From NCBI RefSeq assembly GCF_009708175.1, contig NZ_WMBB01000011.1, positions 62,001 to 126,000 of the forward strand: a stretch of 64,000 nt of DNA, read 5' to 3'. The notes beneath the pieces were generated by a model, which saw only the letters and a program-made list of their open reading frames with translations, was not told the origin of the DNA and made no database searches. Source of the DNA: Nocardia aurantiaca (GTDB taxonomy: Bacteria > Actinomycetota > Actinomycetes > Mycobacteriales > Mycobacteriaceae). Shown piece by piece: positions 18,352-27,717 of the stretch. The position numbers and the translations under genes are program-made. The first letter of the stretch is position 1, and each line of letters starts with the position of its first letter.

Positions 18352-19416
18352 ATGAGTCTCGAATTCCTCTGGTACATCCCCAACCAGGTGACCCCGGGTC
18401 ACCGTGGCGAACCTGTCAGCGCCGACCACAACAGCTTGGAAACCCTGACGACCCAGGCCAAGGCGCTCGAGGAGCACGGCTGGACCGGCGCTCTGCTGGG
18501 CACCGGATGGGGCCGCCCGGACACCTTCACCGTGGCCGCCGCGCTGGCCGCACGCACCTCCACGTTCGAACCGCTCATCGCTGTCCGGCCCGGATACTGG
18601 AAGCCGGCGAATTTCGCCTCCGCCGCAGCGACTCTGGATCACCTCACCGGTGGCCGAGTGCGGGTCAACATCGTCTCGGGCAAGGACGATCTCGCCGCTT
18701 ACGGCGACACCGAGGGCGACCAGGCCGACCGCTACGCCCGTACCCGGGAGTTCCTCCAACTGGTGCGCAAACTGTGGACCCAGCAACAGGTCACCTACCG
18801 TGGCGAGCATTTCCAGGTGAGCGAGTCCACCGTCGAGCCTCGCGTCGTCTCCCGTCCCAATCGCGCGCATCCCACCCTCTACTTCGGTGGCGCGTCCGAG
18901 GCCGCCGAACGAGTGTCGGCCACGGAGGCCGATGTCCAGTTGTTCTGGGGCGAACCGCTCGACGATGTGCGCGAACGCATCCAGCGGCTGCGCGCGCTCA
19001 GCGATGAGCTGGGCCGCGAGCACGCCCCGCTCGAATTCGGTTTGCGCATCACCACTTTCGTTCGTGACACCACCGAGCAGGCATGGGCCGAGGCCGAGGC
19101 GAAGGTCGCCGAGATGGCGCGCCTGCATCCCGGCACGTTCGCGGACCCGCACCGGCGCACCGCCGTCGGTCAGCAGCGACTGCTCGATCTGGCCGCACGA
19201 GGGGAGGTGCTCGACGACAATCTCTACACCACCCCGGGTCGCTTCGGCGGAGGCGGCGCGGCCACGACCTGGCTGGTCGGCTCCCCGGAGGACGTCGCCA
19301 CATCGCTGCGCAAGTATCGTGATCTGGGCATCACCCATTTCGTGCTCTCCGACACCCCCTATCTTCGCGAGATCCGGCGCCAGGGCGATCGGCTGCTACC
19401 GCTACTGGCCGAATGA
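18352..19416 (+). CDS. LLM-class monooxygenase, SsuD (alkanesulfonate monooxygenase)-like
   Basis: This 354-residue luciferase-fold enzyme carries SsuD-type features: EFLWYIPNQ at the N terminus, ALEEHGWTGALLGTGWGRPD near residue 45, IAVRPGYWKPANFASAAATL near 80, the VNIVSGKDDLAAYGD strand near 105 and YFGGASEAAERVSA near 180. SsuD cleaves C-S bonds of alkanesulfonates with FMNH2 and oxygen, releasing sulfite and an aldehyde. It is likely to do this on a sulfonate or related compound, although similarity by eye cannot fix the substrate. Its stop overlaps the start of the MFS gene. Confidence 0.88.
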   Translation: MSLEFLWYIPNQVTPGHRGEPVSADHNSLETLTTQAKALEEHGWTGALLGTGWGRPDTFTVAAALAARTSTFEPLIAVRPGYWKPANFASAAATLDHLTGGRVRVNIVSGKDDLAAYGDTEGDQADRYARTREFLQLVRKLWTQQQVTYRGEHFQVSESTVEPRVVSRPNRAHPTLYFGGASEAAERVSATEADVQLFWGEPLDDVRERIQRLRALSDELGREHAPLEFGLRITTFVRDTTEQAWAEAEAKVAEMARLHPGTFADPHRRTAVGQQRLLDLAARGEVLDDNLYTTPGRFGGGGAATTWLVGSPEDVATSLRKYRDLGITHFVLSDTPYLREIRRQGDRLLPLLAE

Positions 19417-20618
19417 GTTCGGGCACGACAACACCCGAACGCCTCACCACCCCCGCAGAACGCACCGCATGGCGCCGGCTGGTCGTGGTGTTCGCCCTCA
19501 CCCAGACCGTCGGCTACGGCGCCATGATCCAGGCGTTCACCGCGCTCTTATCACCGATGGCCGAATCGCTGGTCGCCTCGCGCACCGAGATCGCCGCGGC
19601 CGCAACCATATCCACCCTCGTGGGCGCGCTCGCCGCCGTGCCGGTCGGACAGCTGCTCGACCGGTACGGCGGGCGTGCGCTCATGACGACAGGATCGGCG
19701 ATCGGCGCGCTGGCGGTAGTTTTGTGGTCGCAGGCCCACACCCTGGCACAGCTGTATCTCGCCTTCGTGCTGATCGGCCTGGCACTGGCCATGTCAACCT
19801 ACGAAGCGGCGTTCGCGGTCCTGGTGGCAACCAGCGACGCCCACCGACGCGACGGCGCGATCGTGACGGTGACGATGATCTGCGGGCTGGCCACCAGCTT
19901 CTACTACCTACTCGCCGGACGCCTGGAGATGCGGCTGGGCTGGCGCACCACGCTGGTGGTCTTGGCGGCCGTACTCGTCTGTACCGCTGTGCCCCTGCAT
20001 CTCTGGGCGGTCCCCGGACGTTCGGCACACATGCAGCGCATCACTCGGCACACCGGTGTGCCGGTCGGCGGCGCATTGCGCGATCGCCGATTCTGGCTGC
20101 TGGTCGTCGCTTTCGTGGCCCAGAGCGGATCCACCTCGGCCTTTCTGCTGCTGATGGTGTCCTACTTCCGCGACATCGGGCATTCGGCGGCGACCGCGTC
20201 CGCCCTGCCCATCACGGTCGGGGCGGCCCAGATCGGCTCCCGGCTGGCGCTGGCGCCGCTGGCCCGGCGCTTCGGGATGGTCACGGTGACAGCGGTGTCG
20301 TTCGCGGTGCAGGGGCTCGGATTGGCACTGCTGCCGCTGGCCGGCACCGCCCTGCCGTTCACCATGGCCTGCGTCGTGGCCTTCGGACTCGGTTACGGCA
20401 CCAGTGTGGTCGCGCGCCCGTCCATCGTCGCCGACGCCTTCGGCGTAGCCCGTTTCGCGAGCATCATCGCGGTGATGACGGTGCCGATCGCACTGTCTCG
20501 GGCGAGCGCGCCGTTGGCGGCGGCCTGGTTGGGCGACTGGCGGTTTCTCGTGGTCATGGGAGCGGCCGCACTCGTCGCGGCGCTGGCGCTGCTGATGTCC
20601 GTCTCGACGAACGGGTGA
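19413..20618 (+). CDS. Major facilitator superfamily transporter
   Basis: This 401-residue membrane protein shows about twelve hydrophobic segments. The first segment (residues 25-50) includes FALTQTVGYGAMIQ, and the second is followed by the MFS loop motif PVGQLLDRYGGRALMTTGS near residues 75-95. The pattern is that of small drug or metabolite carriers of the oxalate/formate-antiporter-like branch. It is translationally coupled to the SsuD-like gene, so it may import the sulfonate or export its desulfonated product. Substrate and direction cannot be deduced. The convergent gap 20619-20676 shows no strong hairpin. Confidence 0.88.
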   Translation: MSSGTTTPERLTTPAERTAWRRLVVVFALTQTVGYGAMIQAFTALLSPMAESLVASRTEIAAAATISTLVGALAAVPVGQLLDRYGGRALMTTGSAIGALAVVLWSQAHTLAQLYLAFVLIGLALAMSTYEAAFAVLVATSDAHRRDGAIVTVTMICGLATSFYYLLAGRLEMRLGWRTTLVVLAAVLVCTAVPLHLWAVPGRSAHMQRITRHTGVPVGGALRDRRFWLLVVAFVAQSGSTSAFLLLMVSYFRDIGHSAATASALPITVGAAQIGSRLALAPLARRFGMVTVTAVSFAVQGLGLALLPLAGTALPFTMACVVAFGLGYGTSVVARPSIVADAFGVARFASIIAVMTVPIALSRASAPLAAAWLGDWRFLVVMGAAALVAALALLMSVSTNG

Positions 20619-20676
20619 GCCGGGATCGACACTGCTCGCCGACCCGGCCCCACCGCCATCGTGCACATTCTCCGAT

Positions 20677-22014
20677 TCAGGCGGACACGTCCGCGCCCAC
20701 GCGCTGACGATGGGGGTGCGGCAGCCCGAATCGCTCACGCAGAGTGGACGCGCTGTACTCGCGCTGGAACAATCCCCGCTCCTGCAGGATCGGAACGACG
20801 AGCGTGGCGAAATTCTCCAGATCGACCGAGGTTTCGGCCGGCATCACGGTGAAACCATCGGCCGCACCGGCTTCATACCAGGCCTCGAGATCATCGGCGA
20901 CCTGCTCGGCCGAACCGACCAGCAACCGATGCCCGGAACCACCCGCGCCGCGCTGGATCAGATCCCGCGCGGTGCGCGGGCCTTCGGCGATGAGCGCCCG
21001 GGTGGAGACACCGAATCCCGTCGAGAATGCCTCGGGCGGAACATCTTCGGGAAGGTCACCGGCGGAGATCGGATCGTCGGGCCCGAAACTGCCCGGTGGC
21101 AGACCGAGATTGGCGAGCAGCGCGGCGGTGAGCCGCTCGATCGGCAACTGCGCGTACAGTTCGCGCTCGCGACGGCGCGCTTGTTCCTCGGTCGCGGCCA
21201 CGAGCACCACCACGCCGAGGGAGATCTTCACATCGTCGGGGTTGCGGCCCGCCGCGGACGCGCGCCGACGGATGTCGGAGCGGAACTCGACCGCTTTGGC
21301 TCGGGTCTGGGCCACGGTGAATACCACATCGGCGAAATCACCCGCCAACCTCAAACCACCGTCGGACCCGCCGGCCTGCACGATCACCGGCCGCCCCTGC
21401 GGCCCCGGCGCCACGGGCAACGGACCTGCGACAGCGAAGAATTCCCCTTCATGGTCGATGCGGTGGATCTTGGCGAGGTCGGCATAGCGGCCGGAGTGCT
21501 TGTCGGCGATCAGCCAATCCGCCTCCCAGCTGTCCCACAATCGCGTGACGACATCGAGGAACTCCCAGGCACGTCGATACCGCGTCGTCTTGTCGGGATG
21601 GGCGGCGGCACTGAAATTGGCTGCGGCTGCCGGGGTTCCGGTGGTGACGACATTGACCGCGGCACGCCCCTTGGTGACATGATCGAGGGCCTGGAAGCGG
21701 CGCGCCAGATTGTAGGGCGAGTTGTAGGTGGTCGAGGCGGTGATCACGACACCGAGCCGTTCGGTGACCGCCGCCAGGTTACCGAGCAGGATCAGCGGAT
21801 CGATCCCGGTACCGGGCGCCTCCTCGATCTCACCATGCAACGCCGGACCATCACCGAGGAACACCGCGTCGATCTTGGCCGCCTCGGCGATGCGGGCCAG
21901 TCGCTGAAAATAGTCGATGTCGAGGTAGGCGAGGGGGTCGGCCTGCGGGGAGCGCCAAGAGTGCCGGAAGTGGCCCGGCGTCATCAGCGACAGGTTCAAG
22001 TGGAATCCGGGCAT
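20677..22014 (-). CDS. LLM-class flavin-dependent monooxygenase (NtaA/SnaA/DszA family)
   Basis: This 445-residue enzyme has all the family blocks: IDAVFLGDGPALHGEIEEAP near residue 48, TYNSPYNLARRFQALDHVTKG near 95, AAVNVVTTGTPAAAANF near 118, the RIDHEGEFFAVAGPLPVAPG insert near 185, and GPQGRPVIVQAGGSDGG near 205. The C-terminal motif is AGAADGFTVMPAE. It is the most complete LLM paralogue of the leftward block and a useful reference for the truncated ones. It is the last gene of that block, 30 bases after the gene at 22045. Confidence 0.92.
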   Translation of the reverse strand: MPGFHLNLSLMTPGHFRHSWRSPQADPLAYLDIDYFQRLARIAEAAKIDAVFLGDGPALHGEIEEAPGTGIDPLILLGNLAAVTERLGVVITASTTYNSPYNLARRFQALDHVTKGRAAVNVVTTGTPAAAANFSAAAHPDKTTRYRRAWEFLDVVTRLWDSWEADWLIADKHSGRYADLAKIHRIDHEGEFFAVAGPLPVAPGPQGRPVIVQAGGSDGGLRLAGDFADVVFTVAQTRAKAVEFRSDIRRRASAAGRNPDDVKISLGVVVLVAATEEQARRRERELYAQLPIERLTAALLANLGLPPGSFGPDDPISAGDLPEDVPPEAFSTGFGVSTRALIAEGPRTARDLIQRGAGGSGHRLLVGSAEQVADDLEAWYEAGAADGFTVMPAETSVDLENFATLVVPILQERGLFQREYSASTLRERFGLPHPHRQRVGADVSA

Positions 22015-22044
22015 GGTGTGTGCCTCTCGTCGGTACGAAAGATT

Positions 22045-23115
22045 TCAGGCTCGATCCGATACCGGCGACCAACCCAGCAAGGGCGCCAGTTCGGTGGCGG
22101 TCGAGGTCAGCAGCCGCACGTGCTCGTCGGGGTCGGGCACGCCGGGGACGAAGCTGACCAGCAGGTCGGTGACGTGCGCCAGCGACGGATCGTCACGCAG
22201 CGCGGCGGCGAGCCCCGGCGCGGGGCCGATAAGGGCGTGGTCGGCGTCGAGATACTCTGCGACATCGAGGCTTTCGATTCCGCGTCCGGGCGGCGCCCAG
22301 CTCTGCCAGCGGCGTACGCCCGGGGCGACCAGCTCGATGGCCGCGCTCCGGTCGGGATGCGGGTACACGGCTCGCGAAACCTGGACCCGCGGTGCGGCAT
22401 CGACGCGATCCCAGGCGCCACGATAGGAGTCGATCCACTCGGCCTGGCGGCGTTGCGCCGCGGCGATTGACCCGTCACGCCAGCGGGTCGCGCGCGAGAG
22501 CTGCAGCCCGTCACCGGCTTTCGCCGCCGCGGCGGCCGCCGAAGCCGCTCGGTCCGGATCGCTGGTCGTCGCCTGCCAGAGCCTTCCCCGCACCCGCGCA
22601 CCATCAGGGTGCAACGCCTCCCCCAGGCTGTTGAGCGAACGCCCCTCGAGCACCTGATGCAGTCTTTCGACAGCGGATTCGTACTCCTCATGCCTGCGTG
22701 CGATGTCCTTGCCGAACGCCTCCCACGCACCCGGGAACGGACCGGATCCGACGCCCAATTCCAGTCGCCCGCCACTGAGCGCGTCGAGGGTGGCCGCATC
22801 CTCGGCCACTCGCAGCGGATCCTCGAGCGGCAGCACCAGCACACCGGTGCCCAGCCGGATACGGCACGTGTGTTCGGCGATGGCGGCCAGCAGCACCAGT
22901 GGCGCGGAGACGTGTTCGCGGCCTTGGCGGAAATGGCGCTGGATCACCCAGCCCGAGTCGTAGCCCAGGTCTTCGGCCGCTTGGAATACCTCGATCGCCT
23001 CACGGTAGGCGTGTGTGGGCGAAATATCGCGGTCGAGGTGCAGCAGAAAACCCAGGCGGAAGGGTCTGCCATCCTCGACTCCGGCTCCGATGCCCGTCCG
23101 TTCCGCCTGTGTCAT
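22045..23115 (-). CDS. LLM-class luciferase-like oxidoreductase
   Basis: This 356-residue TIM-barrel protein belongs to a different LLM branch from its neighbours. It has FLLHLDRDISPTHAYREAI near the N terminus, DLGYDSGWVIQRHFRQGREH near 55, RIRLGTGVLVLPLEDPLRVA near 90 and LDALSGGRLELGVGSGPF near 112. The last is the classical luciferase-like phosphate-site region. Alanine-rich stretches near residue 190 are unusual. A flavin-linked role in sulfur-compound breakdown is inferred from its place in the block; an F420- or FMN-dependent choice cannot be made. Confidence 0.87.
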   Translation of the reverse strand: MTQAERTGIGAGVEDGRPFRLGFLLHLDRDISPTHAYREAIEVFQAAEDLGYDSGWVIQRHFRQGREHVSAPLVLLAAIAEHTCRIRLGTGVLVLPLEDPLRVAEDAATLDALSGGRLELGVGSGPFPGAWEAFGKDIARRHEEYESAVERLHQVLEGRSLNSLGEALHPDGARVRGRLWQATTSDPDRAASAAAAAAKAGDGLQLSRATRWRDGSIAAAQRRQAEWIDSYRGAWDRVDAAPRVQVSRAVYPHPDRSAAIELVAPGVRRWQSWAPPGRGIESLDVAEYLDADHALIGPAPGLAAALRDDPSLAHVTDLLVSFVPGVPDPDEHVRLLTSTATELAPLLGWSPVSDRA

Positions 23116-23142
23116 CGTGGTCTCCTGATCGGGGTTGCGGGC

Positions 23143-24183
23143 CTATAGGTTCAGGCCGGTGCCGTGGACGCCGTGCTCGTCGATGAGCGCCAGCTCCTCG
23201 GTGGTGAGGTCGGGGAAGGTCACGGCGGCCAGATTGTGGTCGAGCTGCGCGGTGGAACTCGCACCGATCAGCGCGGAGGTGACCTCCGGCCGGCGCAGCA
23301 CCCACTGCAGGGCCAGCTGAGCCAGCGACTGGCCACGCGCCTCGGCGAGCTTGTTCAGCGCGGCCGTGCGCTGGCGATAGGTGTCGTCGATGACCTCGGG
23401 TGAGAGGAACGTGCTGTTGACCGCCCGGGCGCCGACCGGAATCGTCTCCAGGTACTTGTCGGTCAGCAGCCCCTGTGCCAGTGGCGAATACGCGATCACG
23501 CCGAAGCCCTCGGCGCTGGCGGCTTCGAGCAGGCCGTTCTGCTCGGGACGGCGATCGTAGATCGAATATCGGCTCTGGTGAATGAGCAGCGGCACCCCTG
23601 CCGCGCGCAGCAGCTCCACCGCCTCCTGGGTTCGGTCGGGCAGATAGTTGGAGATACCGATGTAGAGGGCCTTGCCCTGTTCCACCGCGCTGACCAACGC
23701 GCCCACCGTCTCCTCGAGTGGTGTGCCCGGATCGGGGACGTGGTGGTAGAAGATATCGACATAGTCGGTGCCCAGATCACGCAGGCTGTGCTCGAGCGAG
23801 GTCAGCAGCGATTTGCGCGATCCGCCGCGGAGATACGGGCTGGGCCCGATGGCGTTGCCCGCCTTGGTCGACAGAATCAGCTCGTCACGATACGGCGCGA
23901 GGTCCTTGGCCAGGACCCTGCCGAAGTTCTGCTGCGCGGCGCGATGCGGCGGGCCGTAACGGTCGGCATTGTCGAAGTGCGTGATGCCCAGATCGAACGC
24001 GTGCAGGATGATCTCGCGCTGGGTGTGCAGGGGATAGTCGGTGCCGAACTTCTGCCACAGGCCGAAGGAGAATGCGGGCAGGTCCAGTCCGGATCGGCCG
24101 GTGCGGCGGTAGGGAATCCGCTCGTAGCGGTCCGGCGCGGCCGCATAGGTCAGTTCGAAGGGACCGTAGTTCATCGATGTCAT
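23143..24183 (-). CDS. Aldo/keto reductase (YghZ / L-glyceraldehyde-3-phosphate reductase type)
   Basis: This 346-residue NADPH-dependent barrel shows the AKR14-type pattern: RRTGRSGLDLPAFSFGLWQKFG near residue 25, the active-site tyrosine in FDNADRYGPPHRAAQQNFGR near 75, LILSTKAGNAIGPSPYLRGG near 100 with the catalytic lysine, and DYVDIFYHHVPDPGTPLEET near 140. The product may reduce an aldehyde left after desulfonation, but family members often have broad activity, so this is inference. It has 27- and 49-base gaps to its neighbours. A second ATG at 24174 is an alternative start. Confidence 0.9.
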   Translation of the reverse strand: MTSMNYGPFELTYAAAPDRYERIPYRRTGRSGLDLPAFSFGLWQKFGTDYPLHTQREIILHAFDLGITHFDNADRYGPPHRAAQQNFGRVLAKDLAPYRDELILSTKAGNAIGPSPYLRGGSRKSLLTSLEHSLRDLGTDYVDIFYHHVPDPGTPLEETVGALVSAVEQGKALYIGISNYLPDRTQEAVELLRAAGVPLLIHQSRYSIYDRRPEQNGLLEAASAEGFGVIAYSPLAQGLLTDKYLETIPVGARAVNSTFLSPEVIDDTYRQRTAALNKLAEARGQSLAQLALQWVLRRPEVTSALIGASSTAQLDHNLAAVTFPDLTTEELALIDEHGVHGTGLNL

Positions 24184-24232
24184 CGCTTTCGTCAGGGTTC
24201 GGATCGAAGAAGGAAACGAAACTGGTTGTGGT

Positions 24233-25474
24233 TCAGAACAATCCGGTGGTCGGGGGTTCCTGCCCGGTCAGGTGATAGGCGCCCGCGACGGATTGCTTCC
24301 ATTGCCGCGGATTGTGATTGGCGGCGGTACGGGCATTGCGCCAGTGCCGGTCGAATCCGAGCTCGCGATCGGTGATGGAGCCGCCGCCCACGTCGAAGAG
24401 AAGTTCCGCCGCGGTCAGGGCGGATTCGATAGCGATCACACCGGCTTGGGCCACATGCACCGCCGCCGCGGCGGCAGCGGAACGCAGGTCCGCACCGGAT
24501 CGCTCGCGCAGATCGTCGAGCTGTTCGGCCGCCAGCACGACGACCGCCCGCGCGGCCTGCGCCCGGGCCGCGATCGCCCCGACCGTCTGACGCACATAGG
24601 GATCCTCGACACTGGCGGTCGCCGAGCTGTGCTTGATCGGACGAGCCTTCTCACGCACGAAACGCACGGCGTCATCGAGAGCGCGCGCCGCGATGCCGGC
24701 TTGCACCGCGGCAAGATAGAGCTGGGCGAACGAACCCGTCCACGGGTTGCGGGGTTCGCTCTCACCCAGGGTGGTCACCTCATCGGCATGCACACGCACC
24801 GCGGTGAATCGGGTGGTGCCGCTGGCGGTCAGTCGCTGTCCTACGGCGTCGAAGTCGTCGAGCCGTTCGACGCCGGCACGGTCGACGGGCACGGTGAAGC
24901 GCAGGATGTCCCCGTCCTCGGTCAGTGCCTGGGTGGAGAACCAGGATGCGTACAGCCCGCCCGTCGAGTAGTACTTCTCGCCGTCGACGATCCAGTCCGG
25001 CCCGTCACGGCGGGCGGCCGTGGTGGTCTGCCCGCTCGCGGCGCCGGTGCGTTCGTTGGCGGTGCCGGCGAACAGGTCGCGGGCGCGCAGCCGGGTCAGC
25101 ACGGTCTCGCGATGCGGCAGATCGGGACGGCCGGCGACTTGATGGGCGATCAGGAAGGTGCCGCGCAGCGCCTGTGCCACATTGGAATCCGCGCGAGCCA
25201 CCTCGATCACCACCTCGGTGACATCACGGATCGTGCCGCCCGCCCCGCCCTCGGCGGCGTCGATGCCGACCAGTGCGATCCCGGTCTCGGCGAGCGCCCG
25301 GACGTCGTCGAAGGCGTAATCGCGTTCACGTTCACGGTCTTTCGCGCTCGCACCGAGACGATCGAGCACCGGGATGATGGCGGCGCGCACACCGGCGACG
25401 GTGAGCACGGACGCGGCCAGATCCGAGGTGTCGTGGGACGCGATCGCCGCACGCGCGTCGGATGCGGCCGTCAT
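24233..25474 (-). CDS. Acyl-CoA dehydrogenase-fold monooxygenase (DszC/SfnB-like)
   Basis: This 413-residue protein has N-terminal IALVGIDAAEGGAGGTIRDV near residue 68, middle-domain DWIVDGEKYYSTGGLYASWF near 170, DFDAVGQRLTASGTTRFTAV near 212 and the C-terminal motif LGFDRHWRNARTAANHNPRQ near 375, followed by a GYYxTG-like TGEQPPTTGLF end. The DRHWRNART-x-HNP motif marks the DszC/SfnB group rather than true acyl-CoA dehydrogenases. DszC oxidises thioethers to sulfones with FMNH2. It overlaps the compact LLM-like gene by ATGA, so a thioether-to-sulfite pair is plausible. Confidence 0.9.
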   Translation of the reverse strand: MTAASDARAAIASHDTSDLAASVLTVAGVRAAIIPVLDRLGASAKDRERERDYAFDDVRALAETGIALVGIDAAEGGAGGTIRDVTEVVIEVARADSNVAQALRGTFLIAHQVAGRPDLPHRETVLTRLRARDLFAGTANERTGAASGQTTTAARRDGPDWIVDGEKYYSTGGLYASWFSTQALTEDGDILRFTVPVDRAGVERLDDFDAVGQRLTASGTTRFTAVRVHADEVTTLGESEPRNPWTGSFAQLYLAAVQAGIAARALDDAVRFVREKARPIKHSSATASVEDPYVRQTVGAIAARAQAARAVVVLAAEQLDDLRERSGADLRSAAAAAAVHVAQAGVIAIESALTAAELLFDVGGGSITDRELGFDRHWRNARTAANHNPRQWKQSVAGAYHLTGQEPPTTGLF

Positions 25475-26442
25475 GACGCGACTCCGGCGAGAACGGGCAA
25501 CCCCAATGTGGCGCGCAACGTCGATCCTCGGGAGCCTGCCAGCAGCGGGACGAGGTCGCGCACGGTGGCCAGCACCGCCTCGGCGCCACCGGTCGGCGCG
25601 AGCACCAGCCCGTCCACGCCCGCGTCGGTGACCCAGCTCGACAGCTCCGCGGCGACGGCCGCCACGTGCGTGTCTTCGCCGATGCTCACCGGCGTGCTCG
25701 CCAGCAACGCGATCTCCGTGCGCGCACGGCCCGCCCGCGTCAGCGCCGCGGCCAGATCCACGGACGCGGCCGCGACCTGATCTCGTTGCACGATAACCGC
25801 ATCGGCGACACCGGCGATATCGTCCCACGACAACACGTCGAGATCGGTGGCGGCGACGACCGGGCGGCCCTGCACCGACGAAGGGCCGTCGAGGGGACCC
25901 GCGACCCGGTAGAACTGACCGTCATGGTCGATGGCGGTGATCAACGTTTCGTCGACGACCACCCCGCGGTGCTGATCGGCGATGAGCGCATCGCGTGGGA
26001 ACGATTCCCAGAGCCGGGTGAGGATTTCGCCGTACTCGCTCCAGCGGCGTGCGCGGTCGTCACCGCGAGACTCGGGTGCGGTCGCGCGGCTGACCTCGTC
26101 GTCGCCTCCGGCCCGCAGGACGACCCCCGCGCGGCCACCGGTCGCCCGGTCGAACGAGAGCAGACGACGAGCAGCGTTGTAGGGCGCGTTGCCGGACGTG
26201 GGCAGATCCACCAGATAGCCCAGCTCGCTCGCCCGCCCGGCGAGGTAGGCGCCGACCACACTCGGGTCGAGCGCACGACTCGCGCCGGCGATGTCGCGCA
26301 ACCGCAACGCCGCGACCCCGGCTTCGGCCGCGGCGGTGGCGATTTCGGCGGATGCGGCCAGCGATACCGGCGCGGGTCCCGCGGGAGCGGTCCGCTCGCC
26401 GGGCCCGCCGACGGCGAGGTCGAGAAGAATCGGAATGGCCAT
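25471..26442 (-). CDS. Compact LLM-like protein of uncertain activity
   Basis: This 323-residue protein is recognisably an NtaA/DszA-type barrel but is about 110 residues shorter than its paralogues. It keeps NAPYNAARRLLSFDRATGG near residue 85, ITAIDHDGQFYRVAGPLDG near 165, SSVQGRPVVAA near 186 and the C-terminal VDGLVLAPTGGAE. The N-terminal active-site segment with the D-x-x-F-x-A/G-D pattern is replaced by a short alanine-rich run, and the VVQAGGS phosphate-binding loop is altered to VVAATDLD. It may be a regulatory or non-catalytic partner of the DszC-like protein that follows with a 4-base overlap, or a decaying enzyme. Confidence 0.78.
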   Translation of the reverse strand: MAIPILLDLAVGGPGERTAPAGPAPVSLAASAEIATAAAEAGVAALRLRDIAGASRALDPSVVGAYLAGRASELGYLVDLPTSGNAPYNAARRLLSFDRATGGRAGVVLRAGGDDEVSRATAPESRGDDRARRWSEYGEILTRLWESFPRDALIADQHRGVVVDETLITAIDHDGQFYRVAGPLDGPSSVQGRPVVAATDLDVLSWDDIAGVADAVIVQRDQVAAASVDLAAALTRAGRARTEIALLASTPVSIGEDTHVAAVAAELSSWVTDAGVDGLVLAPTGGAEAVLATVRDLVPLLAGSRGSTLRATLGLPVLAGVAS

Positions 26443-26472
26443 GATGTCACCTGTTCTGTTTCGTGCCGGTGC

Positions 26473-27717
26473 TCAGCGAGCGGCGTGCAGCGGTCCGCGA
26501 TCCCAGACACCGACCGGTGCGGGCGGGACACCCAGACCGAGGTGGCCGCGCAAGGTCGTGCTGTCGTAGTCGGTGCGAAACAGCCCGCGCCGACGCAATT
26601 CGGGGATGAGATGGTCGGCGAAATCGTCGAAGCCGGAAGGCAGGACATCGGGCATCACGTTGAAGCCGTCGGCCGCGCCGGAGCGGAACCACAGCTCGAT
26701 GTCGTCGGCGACCTGTTCCGGAGTGCCGACCACGATGCGGTGTCCGGCACCGCCGGACAGCTTCTCGAGCAGCTGACCCAGTGTCGGGTTCTCGCGGTCG
26801 ATGATGTCCTTGACGACTCGGTAGAAGGTCTGTGAACCACCGGCGGTGTCCGGATCGGACAGTAGCGCAGCGGGAATGGGCTCATCATCCGCGAGCCCTT
26901 CCAGCGACACGCCCAGCTGCCCGGCCAGCCGCTCGCGCGCATAGGCGTCGGGCAGCAGCTCGTCGAGCAGTTCGCGTCGCTCTCGCGCCTCGGCCTCGGT
27001 GCTGCCGAGCACCGTCGACAATCCCGGCAGCACGACGATCTCCTCCGGGTCGCGGCCGAATTCCGCCGCACCGGCGCGCAGTTCGTCACGGAAGGCTCTG
27101 GCTTTGGCGATGTCCTGCTCGGCGGAGAAGATCACCTCACCTACCCGTGAGGCCAGTCGCTTGCCGTCGGTGGAACCGCCGGCCTGCACCACGACAGGAC
27201 GCCCCTGAGGCGACCTGTGGTCGGTGCGCTCGGCCCACGACGCCACGACCTGCTCGACGAACTCGGCGGCGCGTCGATACCGCAGTCCGTGCTCGGGTTC
27301 CCCATCCCGCCCGAAGTTGCGCGCCGCGACCGGACCGGCGGTGGTGACGACGTTCCAGCCGAAGCGGCCCCCGCTGACGTGGTCGAGATCGCCCAGCCGC
27401 CTGGCCAATTCGACGGGGTCATTGTAGGACGAGGACAGCGTCGCGATCAGTCCGATCCGCTCGGTCTGGGCGGCGACGCGGGCCAGGACGGTGGTCGGCT
27501 CGAGATTGTTGCCGGTGCGGTGTTTGATGCTCGGGTCGAGCATCGGACCGTCGGCGAGGAACACCGCGTCCAGGGTGGCCTCTTCGGCCTTCTTCGCGAT
27601 GGCCGTATAGTGCTCGATGGTGTAACTGGCCGCGCCATCGGTTCCCGGGAAACGCCAGGAGCCGCCGAAGACGCCGGCATTGAGGATATTGACGTTGATG
27701 TGCAGTCGATCTCTCAC
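26473..27717 (-). CDS. LLM-class monooxygenase with an internal deletion
   Basis: This 414-residue NtaA/DszA-type enzyme has LDAVFLADGPMLDPSIKHRT near residue 50, YNDPVELARRLGDLDHVSGG near 97 and GWNVVTTAGPVAARNFGRD near 120. Between QVVASWAERTDH and SPQGRPVVVQAGGSTDG the usual segment of about 35-40 residues is missing; in the paralogue at 20677 it includes RIDHEGEFFAV. The remainder, including GAADGFNVMPDVLPSG, is normal and the frame is open, so a shortened protein is made. The stop of the ACAD-like gene upstream overlaps its start. Confidence 0.88.
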   Translation of the reverse strand: MRDRLHINVNILNAGVFGGSWRFPGTDGAASYTIEHYTAIAKKAEEATLDAVFLADGPMLDPSIKHRTGNNLEPTTVLARVAAQTERIGLIATLSSSYNDPVELARRLGDLDHVSGGRFGWNVVTTAGPVAARNFGRDGEPEHGLRYRRAAEFVEQVVASWAERTDHRSPQGRPVVVQAGGSTDGKRLASRVGEVIFSAEQDIAKARAFRDELRAGAAEFGRDPEEIVVLPGLSTVLGSTEAEARERRELLDELLPDAYARERLAGQLGVSLEGLADDEPIPAALLSDPDTAGGSQTFYRVVKDIIDRENPTLGQLLEKLSGGAGHRIVVGTPEQVADDIELWFRSGAADGFNVMPDVLPSGFDDFADHLIPELRRRGLFRTDYDSTTLRGHLGLGVPPAPVGVWDRGPLHAAR

